Shown here in pieces: positions 51,674 through 59,741 of a stretch of 64,000 bases of DNA. Source of the stretch: Ahniella affigens (GTDB taxonomy: Bacteria > Pseudomonadota > Gammaproteobacteria > Xanthomonadales > Ahniellaceae); the NCBI RefSeq assembly GCF_003015185.1, contig NZ_CP027860.1, forward strand, positions 2,356,001-2,420,000, given 5' to 3'. Each line of letters starts with the position of its first letter. The first letter of the stretch is position 1. The notes beneath the pieces were generated by a model. The model searched no databases and was not told the DNA's origin. It was given only the letters and a program-made list of their open reading frames with translations. A program made the translations under genes and the position numbers.

Positions 51674-53527
51674 TCAATTCGGGCTGGCAATCTCGCCGCC
51701 GCGATTCGGATCGATCGGCAGATCTTCCGGATCGGGGTTGCCGCTCAGCGGCCGGGTGCTGATTGGACGGAGCGGAATCGGCACGTTCGGGAGGGTCCGC
51801 AGGGCAGACGCCACCTCGACCTCACACTGGTTGCTGGTGCGAACCGCGAGCCGGCGCAACACCACCGCATCAACCTTCGGCACGGCCAACTCGTCGGCAA
51901 CCAGCCTGGCCTGATCTTTCAGGGTGCTGGGCGCCCGATCGGTGGTGACGAGATACCGGCCACCGTTGTCCACTTTGCCTTTCAGGACGGTCGCCGATTT
52001 CGGGTCGCGCTCGCCTTCGGCGTAAACCTCCAGCACATAACCCTGCTCGCCCAAGTCCACCGGCGCACCGGTGTTGTTGTAGAGCTCAACCATGCGCCAG
52101 GCATTGTCGGAATCTTCGACGGTCTGCGCTGCATACTCGGCGATCAGCACGTCATTCGACATCGCGGCGCAATCCGGATTGAAATTCCCGCCACGCGCGT
52201 CGCCCGCCGTCCAGTAGCTCGCGGCGTTCATGAACTCGTCGCGTTCGTTGACATCATTGACGCAAGCCGAGTCGATTCGCGCCAACGTCTGCGGCACCGC
52301 ACCCAGTGGCGGCACCCAACTCGATTGTGCCACTTCATCTGGACGGACTTGCCCAATGCTGTCGGCATTCTTGAGCTTCACCTCGCCGCGCTGCTCGCCT
52401 TCCTTCTCTTCGCGCCATTCCTCGGCGTCCGTGCCGAGCCCGTTCAGCGTGCCGGCAACGGTCACCCGGGCGCAATCGCAACCAGAGTCATTCAAACCGC
52501 GACGCAGCACGACGGCTTCGGCGGGTTGCATCAGCACAGACGGCACGACCAGATTGGCGCGCTGCTTCCAGGCGCTGCCGCTCTGCTCACCGGCCACGAC
52601 ATAAACACCATCTGGCGGCACTTCGCCGCTCAGCGAAATGCGCCGACCGGTCTCTTTCTCGCCCGGGAAATAGAGTTCGACTTGATAGTTTTCGTCCGCA
52701 AGATCCACGGTGCTGCGCGTGCCATTGTGAATCACCAGGGCCCGGTCGTAGCCATCGGACACATACTGCTCGATCTGGACTTCGCCGGTTTTGTCGGAGT
52801 CGTTGTCCTCATCGTCTTCGTCTTCGTCACACTGGTGTGTCAACGTAGTCGGAATACTGCTCGGATCAACCGAACCAGGCTGCCACACGGCCGTGGCGTC
52901 AAACGTGTCGCTCGGGTCCACGTCCTGGTCGCACTGGGATTCGGGCTTCCGGCTCAACACACCCCCTTCGGCACCAACCGGCCCCAAGGCGCCACCAATC
53001 TGGCCGAGCGAATCCACAACGCCACCCGGACGGCGGTTGGCATTCAGCGCGGCACTCAAGATCCGGTCCGCCTGGTCGGGCACCGCCGTTGCGGCGGCCT
53101 GGGCCGCAGCGCCTGAGCATCCGCACAGCGAAAAAATCTCGACTGGAACGCGCCTATGTTCGAGCCGGACTCGGTCCTCCAACCGGGCTGCAGCCCAGAT
53201 GTTTTCACCCACGCAAGGACAGGAGTTCGAGGCCGACGCGGCCTGCACCAGATCCGCAGCCCGAGTCGGATCACTGCCAGCGGCAGCCTTGACCGACTCG
53301 TAGACGGCGTCACAGGTGTCGTACGCTTGAATCACGGCCTGCACGCTGTGCGCCGGGTCTTCTCCCGCACCAATCAGGCCGACAGTTGCTTCGGTGGGAT
53401 TCGCACCATCGCTCTTGGCACCCTCGGCATTCTGGCGCGTCGACTCGTTCGGATCGAACCAATCCGGCATTTCGGCAAACGCCGTGCTCCAGGCCAGGAG
53501 CGGCAGCAGCAAAATTTTTCGAATCAT
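51674..53527 (-). CDS. Secreted protein with two lamin-tail (LTD-like) domains
   Basis: A 617-residue exported protein: signal peptide 1-19 (IRKILLLPLLAWSTAFA), a Cys-bearing Ala-rich N-terminal region (SCPCVGE, CGCSG), an Asp/Glu-rich patch near 245-258, and two beta domains with the lamin-tail pattern. One is at about 265-375 (ALVIHNGTRSTVDLADENYQVELYF...LSGEVPPDGVYVVA) and one at about 490-590 (MVELYNNTGAPVDLGEQGYVLEVYA...LKGKVDNGGRYLVTT). LTD domains often bind surfaces or DNA in exported nucleases, but no nuclease motif is present. GGAG lies 6 bases before the chosen ATG. It is not part of the sugar operon, being closed by its own terminator. Confidence 0.85.
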   Translation of the reverse strand: MIRKILLLPLLAWSTAFAEMPDWFDPNESTRQNAEGAKSDGANPTEATVGLIGAGEDPAHSVQAVIQAYDTCDAVYESVKAAAGSDPTRAADLVQAASASNSCPCVGENIWAAARLEDRVRLEHRRVPVEIFSLCGCSGAAAQAAATAVPDQADRILSAALNANRRPGGVVDSLGQIGGALGPVGAEGGVLSRKPESQCDQDVDPSDTFDATAVWQPGSVDPSSIPTTLTHQCDEDEDDEDNDSDKTGEVQIEQYVSDGYDRALVIHNGTRSTVDLADENYQVELYFPGEKETGRRISLSGEVPPDGVYVVAGEQSGSAWKQRANLVVPSVLMQPAEAVVLRRGLNDSGCDCARVTVAGTLNGLGTDAEEWREEKEGEQRGEVKLKNADSIGQVRPDEVAQSSWVPPLGAVPQTLARIDSACVNDVNERDEFMNAASYWTAGDARGGNFNPDCAAMSNDVLIAEYAAQTVEDSDNAWRMVELYNNTGAPVDLGEQGYVLEVYAEGERDPKSATVLKGKVDNGGRYLVTTDRAPSTLKDQARLVADELAVPKVDAVVLRRLAVRTSNQCEVEVASALRTLPNVPIPLRPISTRPLSGNPDPEDLPIDPNRGGEIASPN

Positions 53528-53585
53528 GTCGAACTCCGTCATCTTGTTCCGAGTGTAGCCGAAGCCAGGCGGGTACACTGCCCAG

Positions 53586-54527
53586 ATGACTGATTTTAAC
53601 GACAGATTTGTCCGTTTGTTGCGCGCAACGGCCGCAAAAGAGACCCAGACTTGGACCCTCGATCAAACGGCTCTGGCGGTGCTCGATGGCGAGGGCATGC
53701 TTGCGCTCGCTTTGAACGCCGGCGCATCGGTGGCGCCCGAGGCCCGACCTTGGGTTCAGAATCGGATGGCGGCTTTACGACTTCGCGATCAATTGCACGG
53801 TCGCGTACTCGGTCGACTGGCCGACATCAACCGGCAGTTGCCTGAGCCAATGCTCTTGTTCAAGGGCGAAGCTTTGGCCCGAAACCTCTACTCGGACAGC
53901 GCCAGCCGGCAGCGGAACGATCTGGACTTGCTGGTGCCGGAGCCCGCGCTCACCGCAACACTGAACGCGCTGCAGTCGGCCGGATTCAGGCTGCAGCAGG
54001 CGTTGACCAGTCGCTATGCCCGTTTTGAAGTGGTACTCGACGCCGGGCTACCCACACCGGTTGGGCTCGACGTCCACATCCGGCCGTTCTTCCGGCCGTG
54101 GCGGCTGCAACATCGCCCGTATGACCGGCTCATCAAGGATGCATCGCCGTTACCAGGCTGGCCGGACATTCCCGCACCCAGCGCTGGCGATGCCATCCTT
54201 CTGGCGGCATTGCACCTTGCGAAGAACCCGCACCAGCGCGCGATCTGGTGGTTCGATCTCCACCTCCTTCGACACGTACCAGGCGCCGAAGCCACCGCGC
54301 TGGCTACCCACTTGACCCCGGATGATCGCGCGATTGTCGAATTGACCCTGGCCCGGGCACGACTCCTGTTCGAGTCGGAGGCCGAGGCGGTGTCATGGCC
54401 GGCGCCCGAACGCCTGAGCCGGCTGAGCGCTTGGTGGCGCGACACGAGCGCGCTACCCACTGCGTCCGCGCAAATCCGGTTTTGCGCTGAGCTGCTCGGC
54501 TTCGGTGTTCGTCGCAGTAATCGCTAG
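53586..54527 (+). CDS. Nucleotidyltransferase-fold protein (NTP_transf_5 family)
   Basis: A 313-residue cytoplasmic protein. The core motif LLFKGEALARNLYSDSASRQRNDLDLLVPE (about 95-125) gives the nucleotidyltransferase D-x-D pair (Asp119 and Asp121, approximately) after a conserved lysine. A later GLDVHIRPF supplies the third acidic residue and SAGDAILLAALHLAKNPHQRAIWWFDL is the family's helical partner segment. Members of this family are usually found in peptide-modification or polysaccharide loci, but their substrates are unknown. It diverges from the lamin-tail gene (58 bases) and runs tail to tail into the P-loop kinase gene with a 4-base overlap. Confidence 0.85.
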   Translation: MTDFNDRFVRLLRATAAKETQTWTLDQTALAVLDGEGMLALALNAGASVAPEARPWVQNRMAALRLRDQLHGRVLGRLADINRQLPEPMLLFKGEALARNLYSDSASRQRNDLDLLVPEPALTATLNALQSAGFRLQQALTSRYARFEVVLDAGLPTPVGLDVHIRPFFRPWRLQHRPYDRLIKDASPLPGWPDIPAPSAGDAILLAALHLAKNPHQRAIWWFDLHLLRHVPGAEATALATHLTPDDRAIVELTLARARLLFESEAEAVSWPAPERLSRLSAWWRDTSALPTASAQIRFCAELLGFGVRRSNR

Positions 54528-55108
54528 GGCAGTCTCAAACCTGCCCGCTGCGCGACGATCCGTTCGGCCAAATGCGCGACTTTTTCGGGTGTCTGAGCGG
54601 CATCGATGACCGGAACCGTCGGCGCTGGCCGCTCGAAGCGTTCCAGCACCGAATCCACGAGCTCGGGCACCCGGTCCAACGGCATCGAGCGCCCGGTCTC
54701 CCAATCCTTGGTGATGCGCTGCTTCGCCAACTCGGGGTCGATATCGAGCCAGATCGGCGCGAGCGTCAACCCATAGCGCTCGCCTAATGCGGCGACCTTT
54801 TCCAGATCGGCCCGGCGCGAAAACGTCATGCCATCGATCACGGTCGACTCGCCCAACGCGGCATTGACCTCGATGGCGAGCAGTAGCGCCTGAAACGCGG
54901 CCCGCTTTTCCGGCAACGTATAGGCACATTCCGGAAACAGCGCCGCTCGAATCGCGTCGCGATTGACCACCCGAACCTGAAAGCGCTGCTCCAGGTAGGC
55001 GGCCAACGCCGTTTTGCCGGCGCCTGGCAATCCGATCAGGGCAATCAGGAGCGGCCGCGGCAGTCGAAGGCCGAGTGCCGGCATGGTGGGAGTGTTCTGA
55101 ACGGTCAT
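54524..55108 (-). CDS. P-loop kinase (AAA_33-type, zeta-toxin/polynucleotide-kinase-like)
   Basis: A 194-residue small-molecule or nucleic-acid kinase fold. Walker A is IGLPGAGKTALAAYL, followed by NRDAIRAALFP, a Walker-B-like TVIDGMTFSRRADLEKV, and an arginine lid ITKDWETGRSMPLDRVPELVDSVLERF. The substrate is unknown. The start is uncertain: MTVQNT (55108) is chosen, while ATGs at 55138 and 55084 are also in frame and none has a good ribosome site. It converges with the NTP_transf_5 gene and diverges from the cyclophilin gene. Confidence 0.82.
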   Translation of the reverse strand: MTVQNTPTMPALGLRLPRPLLIALIGLPGAGKTALAAYLEQRFQVRVVNRDAIRAALFPECAYTLPEKRAAFQALLLAIEVNAALGESTVIDGMTFSRRADLEKVAALGERYGLTLAPIWLDIDPELAKQRITKDWETGRSMPLDRVPELVDSVLERFERPAPTVPVIDAAQTPEKVAHLAERIVAQRAGLRLP

Positions 55109-55222
55109 GCCGCCGAGCTTATCGCGGGCGGCGCACAATTCCGATATGGTCAGTGCATGCCGCTCGGGGCCATTGGCCCGTCCGGCCCATCGATTCGACT
55201 GTCTGCTGACTCAGAGCCCGCT

Positions 55223-56146
55223 ATGCCACGATTGCTGCCCATTGCCCTGTCCTTGTCTGTTCTGATTGCCGCCACCTGGCTCCCGATGGCCGCTATGGCT
55301 GACGACGCTGCCACCAAACCGCTCGGGATGGCAGAATTGTTGGCTGCATCCAAACCGGACGCATGGCGCACGCCAGACCCTGAGCAGACGCTGTATCTCG
55401 ATCTGCCTGCCGGCCGGGTGATCATTGAACTCGCACCGGACTTTGCGCCAGCGCACGTCGCCAATATCCAAACTTTGGCCAAGGCTCACTACTTTGACGG
55501 CCTCAGTGTGCTCCGTGTGCAGGAGAACTATGTCGCGCAATGGGGCGACCCCAATGCGGAAGACACGGCCAAGCGCAAAGCGCTGGGTGACGCCAAGCCA
55601 AATTTGGCAGGCGAGTTCCAGCGCCAGCGCTCGGCAGAACTCCCGGTCGCCAAGCTGCCAGATGGCGATGTCTACGCTGAGTTTGCCGGGGTGTCCAAGG
55701 GCTTTCCGGTTGCCGGCAAGGGCGACCAGATCTGGCTGGCGCACTGCTATGGGATGGTCGGCGCGGGTCGCGGTGACACGGCCGACTCCGGAAACGGCGC
55801 CGAATTGTATGTCGTCATTGGCCATTCACCGCGCCACCTGGATCGCAACGTCACGCTGGTCGGCCGAGTGTTGCTCGGGATGGAACATCTGACCACGCTG
55901 CAACGGGGCACCGGCGCGCTTGGGTTCATCGAGCCGCCCGCGCCGATGACACGGATCACGTCCATCCGCTTGGCCGCCGACACGCCCAAAGCCGAGCGGA
56001 CTGCGATCGAAGTCCTGCGCACCGACACGCCGCTGTTCAAGCAATTGATCGAGGCCCGCCGCACCCGTCGTGAGTCCTGGTTCCTCGAACCCACGGGCCG
56101 CATCGAGCTCTGCAACGTGCCGATTCCGGTCCGGCTGAAGCCCTGA
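55223..56146 (+). CDS. Periplasmic cyclophilin-type peptidyl-prolyl isomerase
   Basis: A 307-residue exported protein with signal peptide 1-26 ([23 protein letters not shown]). The cyclophilin barrel starts near 55 ([26 protein letters not shown]) and includes [33 protein letters not shown] and [30 protein letters not shown]. The usual arginine/Phe-rich active-site pattern is diverged ([14 protein letters not shown] in place of FHRVxxxFMxQGGD), so activity may be altered. The ATG at 55223 is set by the signal peptide. The 3' end is 9 bases before the methyltransferase gene. Confidence 0.88.
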   Translation: MPRLLPIALSLSVLIAATWLPMAAMADDAATKPLGMAELLAASKPDAWRTPDPEQTLYLDLPAGRVIIELAPDFAPAHVANIQTLAKAHYFDGLSVLRVQENYVAQWGDPNAEDTAKRKALGDAKPNLAGEFQRQRSAELPVAKLPDGDVYAEFAGVSKGFPVAGKGDQIWLAHCYGMVGAGRGDTADSGNGAELYVVIGHSPRHLDRNVTLVGRVLLGMEHLTTLQRGTGALGFIEPPAPMTRITSIRLAADTPKAERTAIEVLRTDTPLFKQLIEARRTRRESWFLEPTGRIELCNVPIPVRLKP

Positions 56147-56155
56147 GTCGCACGC

Positions 56156-56791
56156 ATGAACTTGAAGCCCCCCAAAGCGAAGACTGGCGCGGACAAGCAG
56201 TACGACCAAGCCTATTTCGATCGCTGGTATCGAGATCAGGGCACGCGCGTCAAGAGCAGCGCTGTGATGGCGCGCAAGGTCGCCATGGCGGTTGCGGTTG
56301 CCGAGCATTACCTGGAGCGGCCCGTCCGGTCGGTGCTGGATGTGGGCTGCGGCGAAGGTGTTTTTGGCGAGGCGCTCGCCCAGATCCGGCCAAAATGCCA
56401 CTATCTGGGTCTCGATAGCAGCGAATACGCCGTCGGTCGTTTCGGTTTGAAGCGAAACCTCCGGCTGCTTGATTTTGCCGACCTGGCAGTACAACGGTTC
56501 GATCGAAGCTTTGATTTGCTGGTCTGCTCCGACGTGATGCATTACGTGCCGACCAAGGCCCTCGTCGCCGGACTGTCCGGTTTCGACGAACTGTGTCACG
56601 GCATCGGCTTCTTCGAAGTATTCTGCAAGGGCGATCACTTTGTCGGTGATCTCGAGGGCTTTGTGTATCGTCCGGCCTCCTGGTATCGGCGCGTGTTCCT
56701 GGAGGCTGGCTTTGCGCCGCTGGGCACGCACTTCTATCTGAGTCCGTCGCTGCGCGGGGCGGCCACCCGACTGGAACTGGCATCGATATGA
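56156..56791 (+). CDS. Class I SAM-dependent methyltransferase
   Basis: A 211-residue cytoplasmic methyltransferase. SAM motif I is VLDVGCGEGVFGEAL (about 60-74), motif II is GLDSSEYAV, and motif post-II is DLLVCSDVMHYVP. The opening KQYDQAYFDRWYRDQ is shared by many small-molecule methyltransferases (Methyltransf_11/25 type). The substrate is not readable. It overlaps the GYF-RDD gene by 4 bases (ATGA) and is probably in one transcript with the cyclophilin. Confidence 0.88.
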   Translation: MNLKPPKAKTGADKQYDQAYFDRWYRDQGTRVKSSAVMARKVAMAVAVAEHYLERPVRSVLDVGCGEGVFGEALAQIRPKCHYLGLDSSEYAVGRFGLKRNLRLLDFADLAVQRFDRSFDLLVCSDVMHYVPTKALVAGLSGFDELCHGIGFFEVFCKGDHFVGDLEGFVYRPASWYRRVFLEAGFAPLGTHFYLSPSLRGAATRLELASI

Positions 56792-57825
56792 AAGACACTT
56801 GGTACGTTTGTGATCCGGATTGGGACGATGCGCTCGGGCCGATGTCGCGCAGCCAGCTGGACCGGCTGATCGCGCAACGGAAACTATCGAGTTCCTGCCT
56901 GGCCTGGCATGCCGACCTGGCCGAATGGCGACCGCTCTACGGCAGTCTCGGCGGTTCCACCAGCAATGCGGCCAATGCCGCTGCCGATGCGGCGAGCGGG
57001 GCGCAGGCGAGCCCCAAGACCCAGGAACAGATCGCGCAAACGAGCAAGGCACAGCGAAAAGCACAGCTGCAGGCCCAACAAGAAGCGCAGCAAGTTGTGC
57101 AGGCCAACAAGACGGCGGATTCCGCCCGTGAACGCGCGAACAAGCAGCGCCAGGCGCAACGGAAACAAGCACCGCCTCAGACGGCACAGCCCGCCGCGTC
57201 CGACGCCGACAAGGCTAAAGAACAGGCGGCGAATGCAGCGTTCTCCGTGCTCACCCTCCGCCGCCTGGGCGCACGCGTGATCGACTATCTGTTGGTGATG
57301 CCCATCTTGTTGGCCGCCTTGTTTGCGCTGCTGCAACAACAGTTTGGTTTCTGGCCCGGCCGCACTGCCGGTGAGTTGGATCCAAATGGGCTGGTGTGGC
57401 TCGGCTTTGTCCTGGCCGTTCCCGCTGAAGCGATCATGCTCGCGTTCTTCGGAACCACAATCGGCAAGGCGTTGTTCGGATTGCAGGTTCGCAATCATCG
57501 CAACGAAAAGCCCAATCTGTCGGTTGCGTTTGGCCGCCAAACCAGCGTCTTTGTCCGTGGCATGGCGCTTGGCATTCCCGTGCTCTCGTTCATCGCGATC
57601 CTCGTGGCCGCAATACAGACCCTCAGCGCGAAAGTGGCGCCCTGGGACCAGCGCCGCGGACTCCGAGTACTGGACGCCGGCGGCCAGGGCGGCATTCGGC
57701 CCAAACTCGCGATCGCTGCGGTGATCGCCGCGCTCTACTTCTTCGTCAATGACTCCGTGCTGGAAGTAGTCGCCAATTTCCAGCAAATGCTCGGTGCAGG
57801 CACTTTGATGATCGAACCAGGCTGA
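56788..57825 (+). CDS. GYF_2-RDD family membrane protein
   Basis: A 345-residue protein in three parts. The N-terminal GYF_2 domain (1-55; WYVCDPDWDDALGPMSRSQLDRLI...LAEWRPLYG) is followed by a long polar Ala/Gln/Lys-rich segment likely to form a coiled coil (about 60-150), then an RDD membrane domain (about 155-345) with RRLGARVIDYLLVMPILLAALFAL and GTTIGKALFGLQVRN. A final helix lies near 300-320. RDD proteins are often transporters or membrane anchors. It is the second GYF_2 protein in the window. It is translationally coupled to the methyltransferase upstream. Confidence 0.88.
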   Translation: MKDTWYVCDPDWDDALGPMSRSQLDRLIAQRKLSSSCLAWHADLAEWRPLYGSLGGSTSNAANAAADAASGAQASPKTQEQIAQTSKAQRKAQLQAQQEAQQVVQANKTADSARERANKQRQAQRKQAPPQTAQPAASDADKAKEQAANAAFSVLTLRRLGARVIDYLLVMPILLAALFALLQQQFGFWPGRTAGELDPNGLVWLGFVLAVPAEAIMLAFFGTTIGKALFGLQVRNHRNEKPNLSVAFGRQTSVFVRGMALGIPVLSFIAILVAAIQTLSAKVAPWDQRRGLRVLDAGGQGGIRPKLAIAAVIAALYFFVNDSVLEVVANFQQMLGAGTLMIEPG

Positions 57826-57845
57826 GGCCGGCTCAACGAAGTTGC

Positions 57846-58703
57846 TCAGCCTTCCGTGGCGTCAGCCGTGGTGCCCCGACGGTCGTCGTGCACCATCGTC
57901 TCGCCGCGCACTTCGGCTCGGAGCTCCGCAAATTCGCGCATCAGCGTTTCGATGTTGACTTCGTTCTTCAGATTGACCTTGTAGTCGGTCTCGGCGCGGG
58001 CCCGATCTTTCAGTGATTGCCGGTTCTGACTCATCACGATCAGGGGGCCTTGCAAGCCCACGAGGATCGCCAACGCCAAGTTGAAGAACTGAAACGGATA
58101 CGGATCAAGAGGCTTTGGCAGCACGCCGGGCACGTTGATCGCGCACCACGTGACGGCGATGGTGAGCAACAGCACAATGAAGGTCCAGCTACCGTTCAAC
58201 TCGGCCACTTTGTCGGCCAGCCGCTCACTCCACGACAGGTGTTTGTCAAACTCTTCGTCGACGTTCTTCGCAGCACGGGCCGAGAGCATTTCGTTGGTCT
58301 CACGAAGGCGCTCACTCATGGTCCGCAGGATGCCCATCGCTGCCAGCGGTCGGTTCTGCAAATAGTTGGCCAGGGTGTTGTGCTTCAGTTCGAGCAACAC
58401 GGTTTCTGTGGTGGCCAACGCACTGGCCGACCGCGGTTTCTGGTCAAACAGCGCGAGCTCGCCGAAATACTCTCCGCGGGCAATATCTTTCAGCGAAATA
58501 CGCTGCGATTGCTTGCCGGGCAAATGAATGTTCACATCGCCCGACTCGACGATGTACATGGCATCGCCCGCATCGCCCAAGTTGAAAATCATCGATCCGG
58601 CCTTGTACGTGCGCCGGATCAGCGCATCCGACAAGGCGGACAAATCCGCATCGGACAAACCGGTGAACATCGGAATGATGCGGAGCAGATCAGTCGAACT
58701 CAT
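57846..58703 (-). CDS. Cyclic-nucleotide-binding domain fused to DUF1003 membrane protein
   Basis: A 285-residue protein. Residues 1-125 form a cNMP-binding domain, including the phosphate-binding cassette GEYFGELALFDQKPRSASALA with its conserved Glu and Arg. Residues 150-250 are DUF1003, with RLADKVAELNGSWTFIVLLLTIAVTWCAINV and FPFQFFNLALAILVGLQGPLIVMSQNRQ giving two membrane helices. The C-terminal KVNLKNEVNIETLMREFAELR is a typical DUF1003 coiled segment. DUF1003 is of unknown role. The fusion suggests a membrane protein controlled by cAMP or c-di-GMP; the window also encodes a cyclase-FHA protein about 28 kb away. Confidence 0.9.
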   Translation of the reverse strand: MSSTDLLRIIPMFTGLSDADLSALSDALIRRTYKAGSMIFNLGDAGDAMYIVESGDVNIHLPGKQSQRISLKDIARGEYFGELALFDQKPRSASALATTETVLLELKHNTLANYLQNRPLAAMGILRTMSERLRETNEMLSARAAKNVDEEFDKHLSWSERLADKVAELNGSWTFIVLLLTIAVTWCAINVPGVLPKPLDPYPFQFFNLALAILVGLQGPLIVMSQNRQSLKDRARAETDYKVNLKNEVNIETLMREFAELRAEVRGETMVHDDRRGTTADATEG

Positions 58704-58938
58704 GCCAGAACTCCAAAACCAAATGGATCAGTCCAAGCGTCGCCCACTGCGACGCCGACCCGTTCCGGCAAGCCTACCAAATTCATGTTGCCGAAAGCCC
58801 ATCAATGCACCCAGCATGGTTGAATCGAATCGTTGCTGCCGGGTCAATAGCGCGAGCCCCGATTGCCCCACTCCTGCTGGCACGTCGCGCTGGCGCGGGT
58901 TTCGCGTCCAAACACGCGCCAGACCCCCAACGAAATGC

Positions 58939-58957
58939 GTTGAACAGGAAGTTCAAC
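58939..58957. other. Inverted repeat downstream of rlmB
   Basis: GTTGAAC and GTTCAAC, perfect 7-base arms with a 5-base spacer, lie 38 bases past the rlmB stop and 236 bases upstream of the cNMP/DUF1003 gene (both on the minus strand). No T-tract follows, so it may be a protein-binding site for the downstream promoter rather than a terminator. Confidence 0.4.
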
Positions 58958-58994
58958 TCATCCCTGCCGGATCAATTACCGAAGGAACAACAGA

Positions 58995-59741
58995 TCAGGC
59001 GCCGCGCCGTTGGCGGACGACTTCGAACAGCGCAATACCCGTGGCCACTGAGACATTCAGTGACTCCATGGGTCCCGGCATCGGGATCTGGACCAGGTAG
59101 TCGCAGCGTTCGCGGGTCAGGCGCCGCATCCCCTCGCCTTCTGCGCCCATGACCAAGCCGACCGGACCCTTGAAGTCCTGGTCAAACAAGGTGGTATCGG
59201 CTTCGCCTTCCAGACCGGTCAACCAGACACCCGCGTCGCGGAGCGCATCGAGCGCCCGCACCAGATTCGTGACCCGCACAATCGGTACCCGATCAGCCGC
59301 ACCAGCGCTGGCTCGGCGCACGGTGGCATTGGTCGGCGCGGCCCGGTCCTTGGCTACGATAACCGCATGGACCCCTGCTGCCAGTGCGCTCCGAAGGCAC
59401 GCACCGAAATTATGGGGATCCGTAATTTCATCCAGAATCAAGAACAACGCCGACGATCCGGCCTGCTCAATCAATTTCGGCAAATCGGCCTCGGCCAGGC
59501 TGGGTGGCGGCTCGTAAAAGCCAACCACGCCTTGATGCCGCTCGCCGCGAGCCAGCTTGTCCAACTGCTCCATGCTCCGCTTGTGCAAGCGAACGCCACG
59601 GTCCTTGGCCAACGATTCCAGTTCGGTGACGCGCGCATTGCGATTGCCATCGGCAATCAGAATCTCGCGAAGATTCGCGGCATCGTGCTCCAATGCACTC
59701 ATCACGGCATGAATGCCAAGCAGGACATCGTTTTGACTCAT
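58995..59741 (-). CDS. rlmB: 23S rRNA (guanosine-2251-2'-O)-methyltransferase RlmB
   Basis: RlmB is a SPOUT methyltransferase that methylates G2251 in the peptidyl-transferase P loop. The 248 residues show an N-terminal substrate domain (1-75; GIHAVMSALEH) and the SPOUT knot with LILDEITDPHNFGACLRSALAAGV, GLVMGAEGEGMRRLTRE and IPMPGPMESLNVSVATGIALFE. It overlaps rnr by 4 bases (ATGA); the rnr-rlmB pair is a long-conserved arrangement in Gammaproteobacteria. Confidence 0.97.
   Translation of the reverse strand: MSQNDVLLGIHAVMSALEHDAANLREILIADGNRNARVTELESLAKDRGVRLHKRSMEQLDKLARGERHQGVVGFYEPPPSLAEADLPKLIEQAGSSALFLILDEITDPHNFGACLRSALAAGVHAVIVAKDRAAPTNATVRRASAGAADRVPIVRVTNLVRALDALRDAGVWLTGLEGEADTTLFDQDFKGPVGLVMGAEGEGMRRLTRERCDYLVQIPMPGPMESLNVSVATGIALFEVVRQRRGA

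Noticed and set aside
57820-57851. GGCTGAG...CTCAGCC repeat spanning the convergent GYF-RDD and cNMP/DUF1003 stops
   Set aside because: An 18-base spacer and no T-tract. It includes both stop codons and is likely a by-product of the coding ends.
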